The notes under the pieces were generated by a model. The model worked only from the letters and a program-made list of their open reading frames with translations. It searched no databases and was not told the origin of the DNA. Shown piece by piece: positions 38,101 through 51,700 of a stretch of 64,000 nucleotides of DNA. The position numbers and the translations under genes were made by a program. Positions within the stretch are counted from its first letter, which is position 1; each line of letters begins with the position of its first letter. The DNA comes from Monoplex corrugatus. Taxonomy: Eukaryota; Mollusca; Gastropoda; Littorinimorpha; Ranellidae. The stretch is from the NCBI GenBank assembly GCA_030674185.1, contig CM060312.1:24356461-24420460 (forward strand), in the 5' to 3' direction.

Positions 38101-41100
38101 AATATAGAAAAACACAAAATTTCTTTCCTCTGTTCATTTAAGTACACTGAGCACAGACTCATCCAGACAAAAGAAAGAGAACCAGAATCATGAATACATG
38201 TTTTTGCACTCTGAATATTTCATAAACTATTGATAAAGGGTTATTAGAGTTTTGTTTTCAAATGCATGTCATACTGAAAGCATATTAAGTTTCAAAAAAT
38301 AAGAGAAAAACTTTGGAAGAATGCTAAGTATTGGATTTATGGACAAACATAAAGCCTGAACCATCCCCACCCCCCCAACATTCTTGTTCTTTTTGTATCA
38401 TCATTGCCCTATCAATTCTAAACAGTCAGTGCCACAGACACTAATACTTACTGTTACAAGGGTTCTTGCCCACATGGGTAGCTGGATCCAATTCCGTCAC
38501 TCCACACAGCGGATCTGACCACACACAACAGCTGATTATAAACATCACTTTCAACGCTAAAAAGTGTGCACCCATCTATTTTCATTCCTTCCATGGTTTA
38601 CAACTACTTGAGAGAAATCAGTGTATTACTTTTAAAGGGCTGATATGCATTACTGTTTGCATGTGTACAGACATGATTGAAGATATGAAAAGTGTGTGTG
38701 TGGGTGTGTGCTGTGCGTGTGTGTGTGTGTGAATTGTGTGCATGCATGCATACGCGTGTGCGCGCATGCATGCATGCATTTTTTCTTTATCTTGGAGTGT
38801 GTTTCGAGGTATGGTAGGGTATATGATGTTGAAACCATATACTAGATAAATTATTTCCATTCTCTGCATGTTGAAATTCTGAGACAAGTTAAACTGAAAT
38901 TTCAATATGAGTTAAAAATTTTGAAATGAAATTGTTGCACATTAGCCTGGTTCTTCTACACTGTGTCTCATATGTGCTTTGTATTAAGGTGTCATTTGAC
39001 ATTCTGTATGAACACATAATTTGTTAAATTGATAGTGTGTAACTTGAATATCACTGTGCATGTGTGTGCATCTATACACGTGTCACTGTATGTTTTGTGG
39101 TACTGATGCTATTTCACAGTAAGATGTCTGGTGCATGCACATTATGTTTGCATCATCTTTAAGAGGATCCTTTGAACATTTGCTGAGAACCTACAGTTAA
39201 AAAAAAAAAAAAATTCCTGTGAAAGTGGAAACCCCCCCCCCATTTTTAGAGTTCCCATTTTTCTCAGATGCTTACACAAGTATACATGTTGATTTACCCA
39301 GATTGTGCAAGCAGTATACTGCTGCACAGGTCTTTGATGGGTATGCATGCTGGGCATTTTCATTTTTCCAAAAGCCACTCTGTACACTGACATGGCTTAC
39401 AGGATCTTTAATATGTATATCTAATGTTCGGAGTGCATGTAAACATACAAGGGTTTAGGCTCTAACAGATCTGCACACATGTTGACCTGAGAGAAGGGAG
39501 ATGGGAAAAATCTCTACCCTTCATTTACCATCCATAAAGCACCCAGGCAGGATCGAACCCAGACTTTCTAATTAAAAGTCTTAAAGTCTTACTCACTTGC
39601 GCATCACACCCATCAAACCCCCTAAGTTTGAAAAAACAATTAGCACTGGACAGTATGGCAATCTTACCTTCAGCAAACCTGCGATTTATATTGCATTTGT
39701 AGCAGAAGTCGCGCCTTTTGAAATTATGTGCTCCACACTGAAATTAAAAGAATATTCTTAAAAACAGTGATAACCGCTTTACCAAACATCAAAAGCAATT
39801 TTCTTTTTTTTTTTCCTTAAACTCCTAAAACTGCATTTAATTTACATTAAAAAAAATGTCTCCCCTACATCCAAACCTTTCCTGAGAAAGCAGTATTCAT
39901 ACACTTTCCCCAAAAGTGCTGGGTTTGGCATTATTTTGGTCCCTGTGACCCTGAGTTTTACCTTCCAAACTTGTGCTTTCATGACACTTTAGCAGTCCAC
40001 AGCTTTAACCAAAATTTACTAACTATCCACCCACAAAGGGCTGAAAATATTCTGTTCACACATTTTCATCAAAGACAGAAACACACATTCCCACACACAT
40101 CTGGAAGTCTTTCTATGTCATATTTACATATATGTGCTATCAAGAGATGCAATTCTTCAATTTGTACAAAAAGGGAGATTGAAAAACAAGCATGTACTTA
40201 TGCAATCGTCATAAGTACACACTTTCATTTAAAAGCTGAATATAAAAATAAAGACTTTAAAAAAAAGAAGGGGGGGGGAAGAATTACAAACATCTTAACA
40301 CTTAAAAACAAAAGGTATGAAACTTGAGAAAAACAAAGGTATCAACCTACCTTGCACATCCAATCCATCTTGTTACCTTGGTCACGGGAATCTCGGTTGA
40401 CACGTGGAGCACTGTAGTGCATACTGAAACGCTGCCCTGCCAACATCAGCTGACCCTGTGGAGAAAGAAGACAGCAGTTAGTGACTGAACTTGCTCATGG
40501 CAGGTGGCTTACCTGCCAGACTAGTCCTGACAATCCTGAGTGTGCCCATGAGCCTGCCCACTGCCATGCCATGCCATGCGCCAGCCAAAAAGAGGTAGGG
40601 TCGCTTTTGCTTTTTGTTTTTTAATCCGCAGAAAACGCTAAACTGAGGGAACAACTGTTCATAAAAGGGCTTTCCATATTTTGTTAAATACCACACTTTT
40701 TTTCTTTTTGTATCCTGGGCAATCACTGTCCTCCGTTGGACCCGAGTTGTCTCTCCCTCACTGGGATAGTGTAACTAACACATAACACAGCATTAACATG
40801 TCTTCAGTTCTTTCTCCAATTCTTTGTCAATCTTTGCATGAAAGAGTTTGTATGGCACACAACGAGGCATGAATGTTGATGCACAGTCCTTATCGCATTT
40901 CAACAACCAAAGATGAATAAAACAATGTTTGCAACAACGATGACAATCATTTATAAACACACAAGAGTTCTTCATAGGTGAATTATGATATGATTTTAGC
41001 AAAATGGTCACAACTGCAGACTATGACATGACGCTGACAACTAACATTCAAATCTGAAGTCCTTCCACATTGTGTTCAGTAAGTGCTTTAAAGAGATGCA

Positions 41101-43290
41101 GTTCATCAATTGATAGTCTTACTACTTTGTCATGAAATCGTGACAGTCAGTGATTGGTCAGTTCATTTTAAAACAACCAATTAAGAATATTATGAAATTC
41201 TCTAACCAGATTCTTGCAAGATAACGGAAACATGCTGTCAACTTTGTGACATGAAGAAAACCTAAAATGTCTGGAAAAGGTTTAGAGACAAAGCAATGGT
41301 GAAATACTACTCCGCAGTGTTGTCAGTCATGTTTTTTTTTGTTGTTATTGTTGTTGTCCCCCCCCCCCCCCCCCCCAAGCCCTTCCAGCCAATAAGGCTT
41401 TTATACACAGGTAATACGGTTTGCGCCATAATCATTTAGTTCTTATCTATCACATGGCAATTGTGGCATCAGACTCAGTACACACAGAATTTATTCCAAG
41501 TGAGGACATGTCACCTTCAGAAACGTGTTGCCAATCCTCAAAATGAGACAAGCACTCAGAATATGCAGTGTAACCTTCTCCTGATAAAACCTTTCAAAAC
41601 TTCAAACTAAAGTTCAATTTCCCAGAAAAGGTAGCAGACTTCAGCTATTCTTTTTAATTCATAAGCAAAAGTCCTGAATTCACTGCCTCCATAGACCTGA
41701 CCTGTCTAAAGGTGAGGACCAGAAAAATCTTCGCTTTGGGGCATGGCCCTTGAAAAATTAAGGCATATTGTTGTTTATAATTCTAATCGGAGGCCTAGTA
41801 CAGTGAAAGGAATGAACACTTCACAAATGCTTGATTTCACTTCGCATAACATGACCAACAGCTGATTTTTTTTTTTTTTTTTTTGTGGTGTGTATAAAAC
41901 TGGTTACTTGGTCAAGAAAAAAAATCTTATTAAAGACTGCCAACAGGCAATTTCAAGAAAAATAAAAGTTCTTTTTAACAGCATATTATCAGCCGATTTC
42001 CCTGCCTACTGAGCACTACTTTCACATTTATGCTTCTTGGACACCCATGTGTACTATATATTGTAGTGAATTTGTACCCCCACCACCCTACCCTTTCTTT
42101 CACATTCTATTGGATATTATACCTGTAATTTGACATCACATGTGAACAATGATATATATGTTTTTAAGCATGACATATCTCACGCAAGTTTTTCAACTTC
42201 TGTGGTTGCAAAACAAGCAGAACTCTATCTGGACAAATCTGACTCAAGCATGTGTGTGTGTGCATTATATAAATGCATCAGTATTGTAATTTAATTATGT
42301 AATTTAATTTGTGGTAGTTTCATGTTCTTTTCATCAGCTATACACATACACACACAGACACACAGAATGAAATAGAAGACACCAATTTAAATATACTGTT
42401 CCTAAAATTAATCATCAAGCCATCATTACCGTCTCCATTTTTCTGAAAAAATAAAGTGTAAGCAAACAGAACTTTACTAACACTTGTATAAAATTATTCT
42501 TTGACCAGTTCCACTTTTGCTCAAAGTCAGACATGAATAAATTCACAAACAGTTACCAGTTCCTGACGACAAGTTTTGGCGATTTAGTGTCGAGTTGATT
42601 AAAAAAAAATATGATCCATGCTGGAAATGCTTACACTCAAATATACCCTACAATAACATGTAACCAAGACTGGTCATTGGTATTTAAAAAAAACTTCCAT
42701 CACTGGACAGCTGAAATCTCTGCTGACACTCTGTTCTCATATGCAGACAGAAACACACCTATCCTGATTGAATATGATTTAAAACTGCAGATAGAAACAC
42801 AACTGTCTTGAGTGAATGAGATTTAAAAAATAAAGACAAAAATGTTCAAGCCACTCTGCCATTCTCCATTTACTAAAAGAACCACAACTAAAAGAAAAAA
42901 GGGATAATCAGGCAACAGCTAATTTTGCACAAAAGTTGTTACTTTTCCAGTCATTTTTGTGAGTACATGCTTTGGTAAGAATGATCTACGTAAGTGCTCA
43001 TATTTTTGCAGCAAATTTAACATGTCAAACGGCAAAGTAAATGAGTATTTAAATCAATTAACAAACATGTTCACATTCTATGTCACAGTAAAAAAAATAA
43101 TAAAAAAAATAAAACAAAGAAAAGAAAAACTGTTTGTTAAAGTATGAACAAACAAAAAGCCATTAATTTTCCACATACTTATTTCCAACTTCTTACCAGA
43201 CTGTGCATTTGTTGGACATACATGTGATAAAAATTTATATTGTAATGATCTGTCCATGATCATTTGAGTGATCTCTGCAGGCACATTTTG

Positions 43291-43357
<67 letters not shown>

Positions 43358-44647
43358 CACTCTTTCCTTCAAAAAAAAAATCTCCCTTTTTAAGGGAGAC
43401 TGGGGAAAAAATTCCCTGCAAAGTAACCATGAATCCCAGCCAAACAGCTCATCCTACCTGGCATGATACTGAGTATGCTTACTGTATGTATATGCAATGG
43501 CATAAAATGAAATTGAAATTCAAGACAAGACCATCGTCGTTAAGACCTGATTGAGATCCATCCAGCGTTGTGCCTCAGATTGGGTTTGAAACTCCACAAA
43601 ACCAAATCCCCGGGATGCACCTGTGGGGGCGGCCAGAACGAAAGCAATTAGTCATACATGTCAACACAGTATATTGGATGGGCCGCGATATGTCACCCCA
43701 ATGAAACGAGATCGTTCAAACCTGTCTTTTTGTTCCAGGATCCCACCCACCTCCCTTCAAATTATGTACCCCTTCCCATTCCCCTCCCCATCCCCAGTCA
43801 TCTCCATCAATCCTGAACGTGAACTTGCTTCACATTATTCGGTCAACAAAGAACAGTTCAGTATGCCAGTCCAAAGCACTCTGCAGCAAGACTGAAGACC
43901 CTGCAAACAATGGCCAGGTAACATCAACCTGGTATTTACAAACATATAAAACCTATCACATCACCTGCAAAGAATGGCCAGGTAACATCAACCGGGTATT
44001 TACAAACATATAAAACCTATCACATCACCTGCAAACAATGGCCAGGTAACATCAACCAGGTATTTACATACAAACATCTAAAACCTATCACATCACTTGC
44101 TAACAACATCGACTCTAGTATTTGCAGACATATAAAACCAGTCACATCATCTGCAAACAATGGCCAGGTAATATCAACCTGGTATTCACAGACATGCAAA
44201 ACTTATCGTATCACAAATTCATATTTTCTACAAATCACATCTTAACTATAAATCACAATTTACAGCATTGACTTCCAAAAAATATAAAAACAAGTTTTAA
44301 CCCCTTTCCTGATGACACATTTGTCTATATAGTGTTACAATAAGAAAATTTAGAACAGTGAAAATTAAATCTATGACTGTTGTTCACTTACAAAGATTTC
44401 CAATACTATTACCAAAGTCTGAGGTAGAAATGAACAAAGATTCTTTGTTTAACAAAACATATTTTTGTTGACACTGTGTTTAATACACATGTTTACCATG
44501 TCTAATGCTGATTGACAGCAATTAGCATGGCACAGCTAATCACTGCCAGCACTTACAATGCCAGAGTATGTGCAATTCAATACAGTTTGCAAATATTGAG
44601 CCACTGTTACTCAATCTTCTTCAAATGCAATGTTTCATTTATTCACA

Positions 44648-44712
<65 letters not shown>

Positions 44713-45047
44713 GGAGAAGACATGGAAAGGAAAAAAACAGACCAGGATGTGTCCCATCCTTTTCAATAACACACACCCCTTCCCTGAGCCAATGACAGTT
44801 AACTAAACAAATAAATGTAACAGATTATATACGGAGATAAAAAATTCTCTTTCCCTACTGCAAGGAAGTACTAACATCTATTTCATCATCCTATACCATA
44901 CCATACAACACTGTGAAGGATTAAGCTAGAATACAACTGAATCAAAAACAGAAACATGTTACTTTAATTACATTTTGGATGTTTAAAATAACAAAGGACT
45001 GTTTTTATTCTGTTAGGTCACATTCATGTATGTGCAAGCAGGCAGAG

Positions 45048-45125
<78 letters not shown>

Positions 45126-47542
45126 TGTGGTGTGGTGTGGTGTGGTGTGGTGTGGTGTGGTGTGGTGTGGTGTGGTGTGTGTGGTGTGGTGTGGTGGTGG
45201 TGTTGTTGTGTGTGTTGTGTTGTGTTGTGTTGTGTGTTGTGTTGTGTTGTTTGTGTGTGTGTTGTGTGTGTGTTGTGTGGTGTGTGTGTGTGTGTGTGTG
45301 TGTGTGTAGTGGATGTGTGCCTGTTTGAACATATTAGAATATATTTGTATATGAACTAAAGCATATGTCTAAAACTATAACCAAACTGAAAAAGAATAAT
45401 TACCTGACATTCTTCTCATGAATCGGACATCTTTTGGAGGCATGTTAATCCTCATCAGTTCTTGTATAATCTGCAACAAAAAAAGATTGTCAAACTATGC
45501 CAAGGTCTGAACAAAAAAAAACTTACCTTACCCAGCTTCCTCACAACTACAGCAACACCAAAAATGGGCAGTTGACAAAACAAATTAATTTAATTCATTT
45601 GTTTTCCTTTCCATTCTCACACAAGTAACATACAACGATAGCAGGCACTATAAAGAAAAACAATCCTACACCAATGAACCCCCTTCAGTGCCAAGTACAT
45701 CATTTTGTTAACGTCTGCCATTTGCTAAGCGATTTTCGCATGGGTAGGATATGATTAACAAAAAAAATTCTGGTATGCAAATTACTGCATGAAAGTAATC
45801 ATAACATTTTTTTTTTCAGAAAGGGGAATAAACATACTATCCATTTATGACAGTGTGACGGATGTGCTGCTGTTATTTTCACACTGCTGTTTTTGCATTT
45901 CGCTGTTGTGTAGGATGTTTAGGCTCATTTTGCTTTTGTGGAATGGAGCACCCAGTGTTGTTTTCGGTGTCTTTATTCTCATTGGTTGATTTTTCAACAC
46001 ACACTCCACGCTCCACGCACTCCACGCTCCAACTTCACAGCCAATCCCAAAACATTTCCTATTTCAACCAATGAGAATAAAGACACCAAAAACAACACTG
46101 GGTACTCCAATTCACAAAAGCCAAATGAGCCAAAACACCACACTGAAAGGACTTGCGATCATGTGACAATACAATACAGCTAGCCAAGTTACAGAACTTA
46201 GCTCAACCAAACATAATTACATCATCTGACAAACATGACCCATACACAAACAGGTAAAACACAGACAACACAAGGATTTGCGAGGGAATGGCTCACACCC
46301 ATACATGAATACATGCATCACACTTACAAAGCTGCCCAAGAAACGGCTAAAAATCCTCCCCTCCCTTTCAACCAAGACAGACTGTGAAGGAGAAGTTTAC
46401 AATCAGAACCTACCTACACACACAACAGATTTTACAAATGAAAACAATATTGTTATATAAACAACATGTTCATAAAACTTCATTAACACGAAATAAAACA
46501 ACCACTGGTCTTACATCATTTTCTGTTAAAGAATTATTGAGCCCACGAAGTAAAACGGTTGCCGATGGTTCATCTGTCATCCACCTTTCCCCGTCTCGAT
46601 CAATGCGGTCTCTGTCATGATGTCTGTCTCGATCGTCACGAATTCTAGGACGGTCCCGATCTCTCTCCCGTTCTCGATAGCGATCTCTGTCCCTGTCTCG
46701 ACTCCCTTCAGAGCCCTGCCTTGAGCGATCCATGTCTCTGTACCGATCACGATTTGGACTATCTCGGCTCTCATCTTCACTGATATCCATCCTGGACATG
46801 GAGTCATCCGACATCTGAAAAAGATGGAACTGATGTAAAAGAGGAGAAATCTGTAAATACATTTGCCTAATGTGTATCAACAATATCAACAAAAATCACA
46901 TGCTAAGAGCCACACACAACCTGGTCCTGTTAACCATTTTTAGGTATGCTCTGGATCATCAATCTTAAATGTGAATCACATTGTAAAAAGATGTCGAGAT
47001 ATGCTGTGCAAGGTATCATAAACTCTTATAATGCAATAATTCCATTGGATCCTTCAGACGCTTTCAAATTCCAAGGAAAAAGTGACATAATCCAATCACT
47101 TTCACAAAACAGCATACAGATGGCATACACTAAAGACAAGCATTGATATGGTCATTATTTTTGTTAAGCCCAGCTGACTGCGTAGAGCCATATCAGGGCT
47201 ATTAGTCAAGATCACAAACACGGATTGTACCAATGTTTCCTCATTTTCGAAAAATCTATGCCATCATCACAACAGTGCTAAAAGGTGTCCAAAAAGGACA
47301 GAATTCAAACATTTTCACCACTACAGCATACCGGTCACAATGGCCAACTCTCTACCAAAACTCCACAACAGGAACCAGAAAAAACACGAAAACAGAATCA
47401 GAACATATATTTAATACAACAAACAAGACAGGCGTGAATTTTTGGCCAACTGGTCTTTGTCAAGCATGAATGTAAGATCACAAACACCAAGTACAAAATT
47501 AGGAGGAAAAAACTGAAACTTCCCTGCTGCTTTGTAAAGCAA

Positions 47543-47599
<57 letters not shown>

Positions 47600-48714
47600 A
47601 ACACACAACACACACAAATATTAAAACACACACACACACACATGTGGAAGGGGCTTGGCCGTACATCTGTGTGCGTTGCGTGTGCGTGTGCGTGTGCGTG
47701 TGTGTGTGTGCGCACATACATAATACCACAGAATTTGAAAACATTGATCTCTGTTAAGAAATATTTGAAAACTATTCTTTATTTGGGTTCAGCATACTTT
47801 TACTTCATGTGATTTCTTCCGAGTGATTTCTGATGCTAAAATTTCCTGAAAAACCGGTTGGCATTACTCACAGATTCTTGTGGGCGGGTCTATTGTGCAT
47901 TCAAGCAAACAGGAACCAGAAAAACACTTTCACAACAAGACAAGACAGGTGCAAATTTCCGACCAACTGACTTTTGTCAAGTGTGAATGTAAGATCACAA
48001 ACAGCAAATGAAACATTATGAGAAAAAGACAAACTTCCCTGCTGCTTCGTCCAGTGGGAGATGGGGAGTAAATGAAATCGCAATGTGTTTGCGAGTAATG
48101 GTAAAAAGTGGGGAAAGGAGAGGCAGATATGATGTCAAAGGGGAAGTGAGATGAATTCTGCAATTTGAAAAGCGGTCATACCATATTAGCATTGTTTTGT
48201 CCTGAATAGGGTCCAGGGCTGTAACTATGAGGTATGGTCGATGTAAATGGATCATGCCTAGTGCAGCAAATCCAGTCTGACCTTGGAATAGGAAGAAAAA
48301 CATCCTAAACCAACAGCCAAGGGGCAAGGGGCTGAAGGGAAAACCGGAGTACCCAGAGTAAAAACCCTTGGCCTGTCTTGTGAAACAAGAACTACAACCA
48401 AAAAAAAAAGGAAAAAAAAAAAAGGGGGGGGGGGGGGGTATATGTGCAGCGGCATAGCCAAGACCTCACTGAGATGAGAGATTAGTGATGATATGGTCAT
48501 TTCAGGAATTTCAGCAGGATAACATATGGAAAGGGGCAAAGAAAGTATAAATAAAATATGTATGGATTCAAGGGCATATTAAAAAAAAGATTATATGCAT
48601 AAATTTATCCAAGCAGTATAAACAAAACCTCTGAGTAAAGTACAAGGAAGTTAATACTTATACATTCAAGCAAATAACACACACACACCAAAAACAACAA
48701 AAACAAAACACCAA

Positions 48715-48786
<72 letters not shown>

Positions 48787-51700
48787 GCAGGGCCAATCCC
48801 TTCCTGTTTCCCGAGTTTTAAATTTTTGTTTGTTTGGTTGGTTGGTTGGTTTTCTGTTTGTCTGTCATGCCAGTCTCTGTACTTTAAGTGAAAACTTTAA
48901 TCCTGAGTCTAAAGTTTGTTTACTGTTACATCACCTAATGAGAATCTGGACTGGTAACATTGCAGATTTAGTTTGGCTAAAAATGTTTAAAAAAAAAAAT
49001 TTTTTAAATAATAAATATGTACACACACACACACACACACACACATCATAGTCTGATGATGGTTATATATAGACATACAAACTCCCTGATGGCAGTCTAG
49101 TAGTGTCTATAGATACCAATGATAAATTATGACAATGCATACCAGCGCAACTTACGCGAGGAACACTGAAAACAGAAAACTTATGCATATTTCAAAAGAC
49201 AAACAAATGAATAAGTGATGTCTGGCTTTATGGAAAGATGGATAAAAAGGAAGCTCACACAAATTACAACCATCTCTGAATGGAAAACAAAATTAAAAAG
49301 CGATCATACAAACAAGTGACAAGAGAACTATATTTCTCAGTATGGACAAAAACTTGTCAAAAAAACCTTGAAAACTGCCTTCTGGTCAATTCTTCTGGGA
49401 CAAAAAATAGGCATAATTCTAGAGAATCCAAAAGGGCAGGTATGCCTGTTACAAGTTTTACCTTTCCACCAAATTTGTTTTGTTTGCTTTAATCAAATCA
49501 AAACTGCTGCCTTACCTCTGCACTGCAGTCATCTCGTGGACTACGGTCTCTTGTTGACTTTTCTCTTGAGCCACGTCGCTCTCGCCTTCTTTCTCTGTCA
49601 GCACTGGACCAGTCTCGCTCACTTCGATCTCTACGAGCAGACCTTTCCCAACTGTCATCTCGTCTACCACTCCTCGGCCTGTCTCTGTCCTGTCCCCGTC
49701 TGCTTCTGAATGAATCAAAACAAACAAAAAATGTAAATAAAATGTTCACAAATATACATCATAGGAAAAAAACATCTTCTGAATTATGAATTATCTACTA
49801 CATGCACAATAAACGAAATATATTTCCTTGAATTACAATCAATAAATGCAGTTACCATTACATATGAGTGCTAATACTCCCCAGCAATTAGCTATTCCTG
49901 CCCAGAAAAAATAACAGCTGTGCTGCCAGTGTCACAAGAACTTGAATCTTATATTATATGTATTATTACTATTAAGAGCAGATTCTCTAGAATTCTAGTG
50001 ACGTTGGGGTAATGACGCAGCCCAGCGTTCCTGCGATGCTGGCTGCTTTTGTTTTTTTGGCCAGAACAACCTACTGCCGGAAACTATATAAGCATTCAAG
50101 TCAAGGTATGGTAGGCTGAGTATTAGCATACACTGATGTCACAATATAGCAGGTGTCATTAAACCACCATTATATGACCACTATCACATAATGCATGCCT
50201 AAAACTATTAAAAGTTGTATATGGCAGAGTTCAGTCGATACTGGAATGCAAAGTTCACTCTTCACAGTTGTGGTAATGGATTATGAATGACACAATCACT
50301 TGGAACAACACTTTTACTTTCAACACAATCACTTGGAACAACACTTTCACTTTCAAAGTCAATTCACCACTGAAATCAGAAATTATGTCAAATCAAATCA
50401 AAAACTCAAAAATGGCACATACAGACATAAACACCAGTGTAAAAAAAGGCCTGATCATCGAGGGAAAATAGATGAATATATAATTTAACATCTTATAAAA
50501 GAGCAAACTGGTGATACAGGAAAAGCTATAGCATATATCTTGACCAAATAAAAGCTGATCACACAATACACCATCAATGACATGGATACTATGCGCTCTC
50601 ATCTGGTGCCAAACCTGTTGCCTCAGCGCAAAGATAACGGAGGCTGTTCATTAAAAAGATTTCTACTGTTAACAGATAAAACCATATATGACCTGATGAG
50701 TGCAGCAGTCGATGGCTAAGCATCAGACTTCCAATCAAAAGGTCCTGGATTCAATCCATCTAGACACCTCTGGTTATGGGTCAAGGGAGGTGATTTTTCA
50801 ACTCCCCCTGATCATGAATGCAGACCTGCCAAAGCCTGAACCCCCTTCCTGTATTCATTCATGCAGAATATCAAACCTATTTTTATATAGGCCTTATAGG
50901 GCCTACACTAAAGATGCTGTAGTTGGTGTGCTTAAACGACAGACACTTACATATTTGAAGGACAGCATTTCTGCTGAAAACTGAAAATCACCCAAACTGA
51001 CCCTCACTGCAGATTTTTGCTTCCATTTCTGTTCCGTTCTATAAAGTTGTGCTACTTTCATGCTGATGGATAACATGTATTAGCTTATAGTATGTGTAAT
51101 TAAACTTAACCTTTTGACTGTCAACAACATAAAAACTACAGAGCTCACCTTTCTGTGACGCATACAAACGTAGAATTATCAGAGATAGTTTGTCATACAT
51201 TTTAGCACAATGGAAGAGAATACAGTTTGTCACAAATTTTAGCATAATGTAAATGGGAGAGAACCACCAGTTGACTGATGTTGCCAGTCTCAGAAAGGGT
51301 TCATGAAAATGATTGCCTTTCTTTACATGACTCAGTGACCTATGCAACTCTCGCCAAACTGATTTTATTTTCATTTATGCAATAATCAAACCTGGTCTGC
51401 ATCTGATTTGGAGACACGAGGGCTATCTTGCAATCCTGCATGTTTTCAGCATTTGAATGCACTCGAGGTGCTTGAAGAAATTAAGAATGATGGTACGATG
51501 ATTCAGGAGACAATTCTGACAAAGAAGAGTCTGACATTAGTGACAACATTGGTAATTACCTGCTGTTGATGAGAATGTGCTTCGTATGGAGCCGACACTG
51601 AAAGTAATGAACCTATGAAAAAGTGATGAAGAGTTTGTGTACCAAAGGTGGTTCTAGCAACCAGACAACAATGTCAAAATGTTAAGTACACAAGTCCAGA

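Noticed and set aside
42430..42442. 13-nt exon-like stretch with acceptor tttttcag and donor gtaatg between exons 5 and 6.
   Set aside because: Exons 5 and 6 join in phase 0 and give a continuous RRM1 (NQ then [15 protein letters not shown]); inserting 13 nt would shift the frame.
46470..46892. A single-exon gene of 140 codons starting at 46892.
   Set aside because: It is exon 3 of the RBM5/10-like gene extended into the flanking intron; the acceptor at 46815 and donor at 46514 define the true exon.
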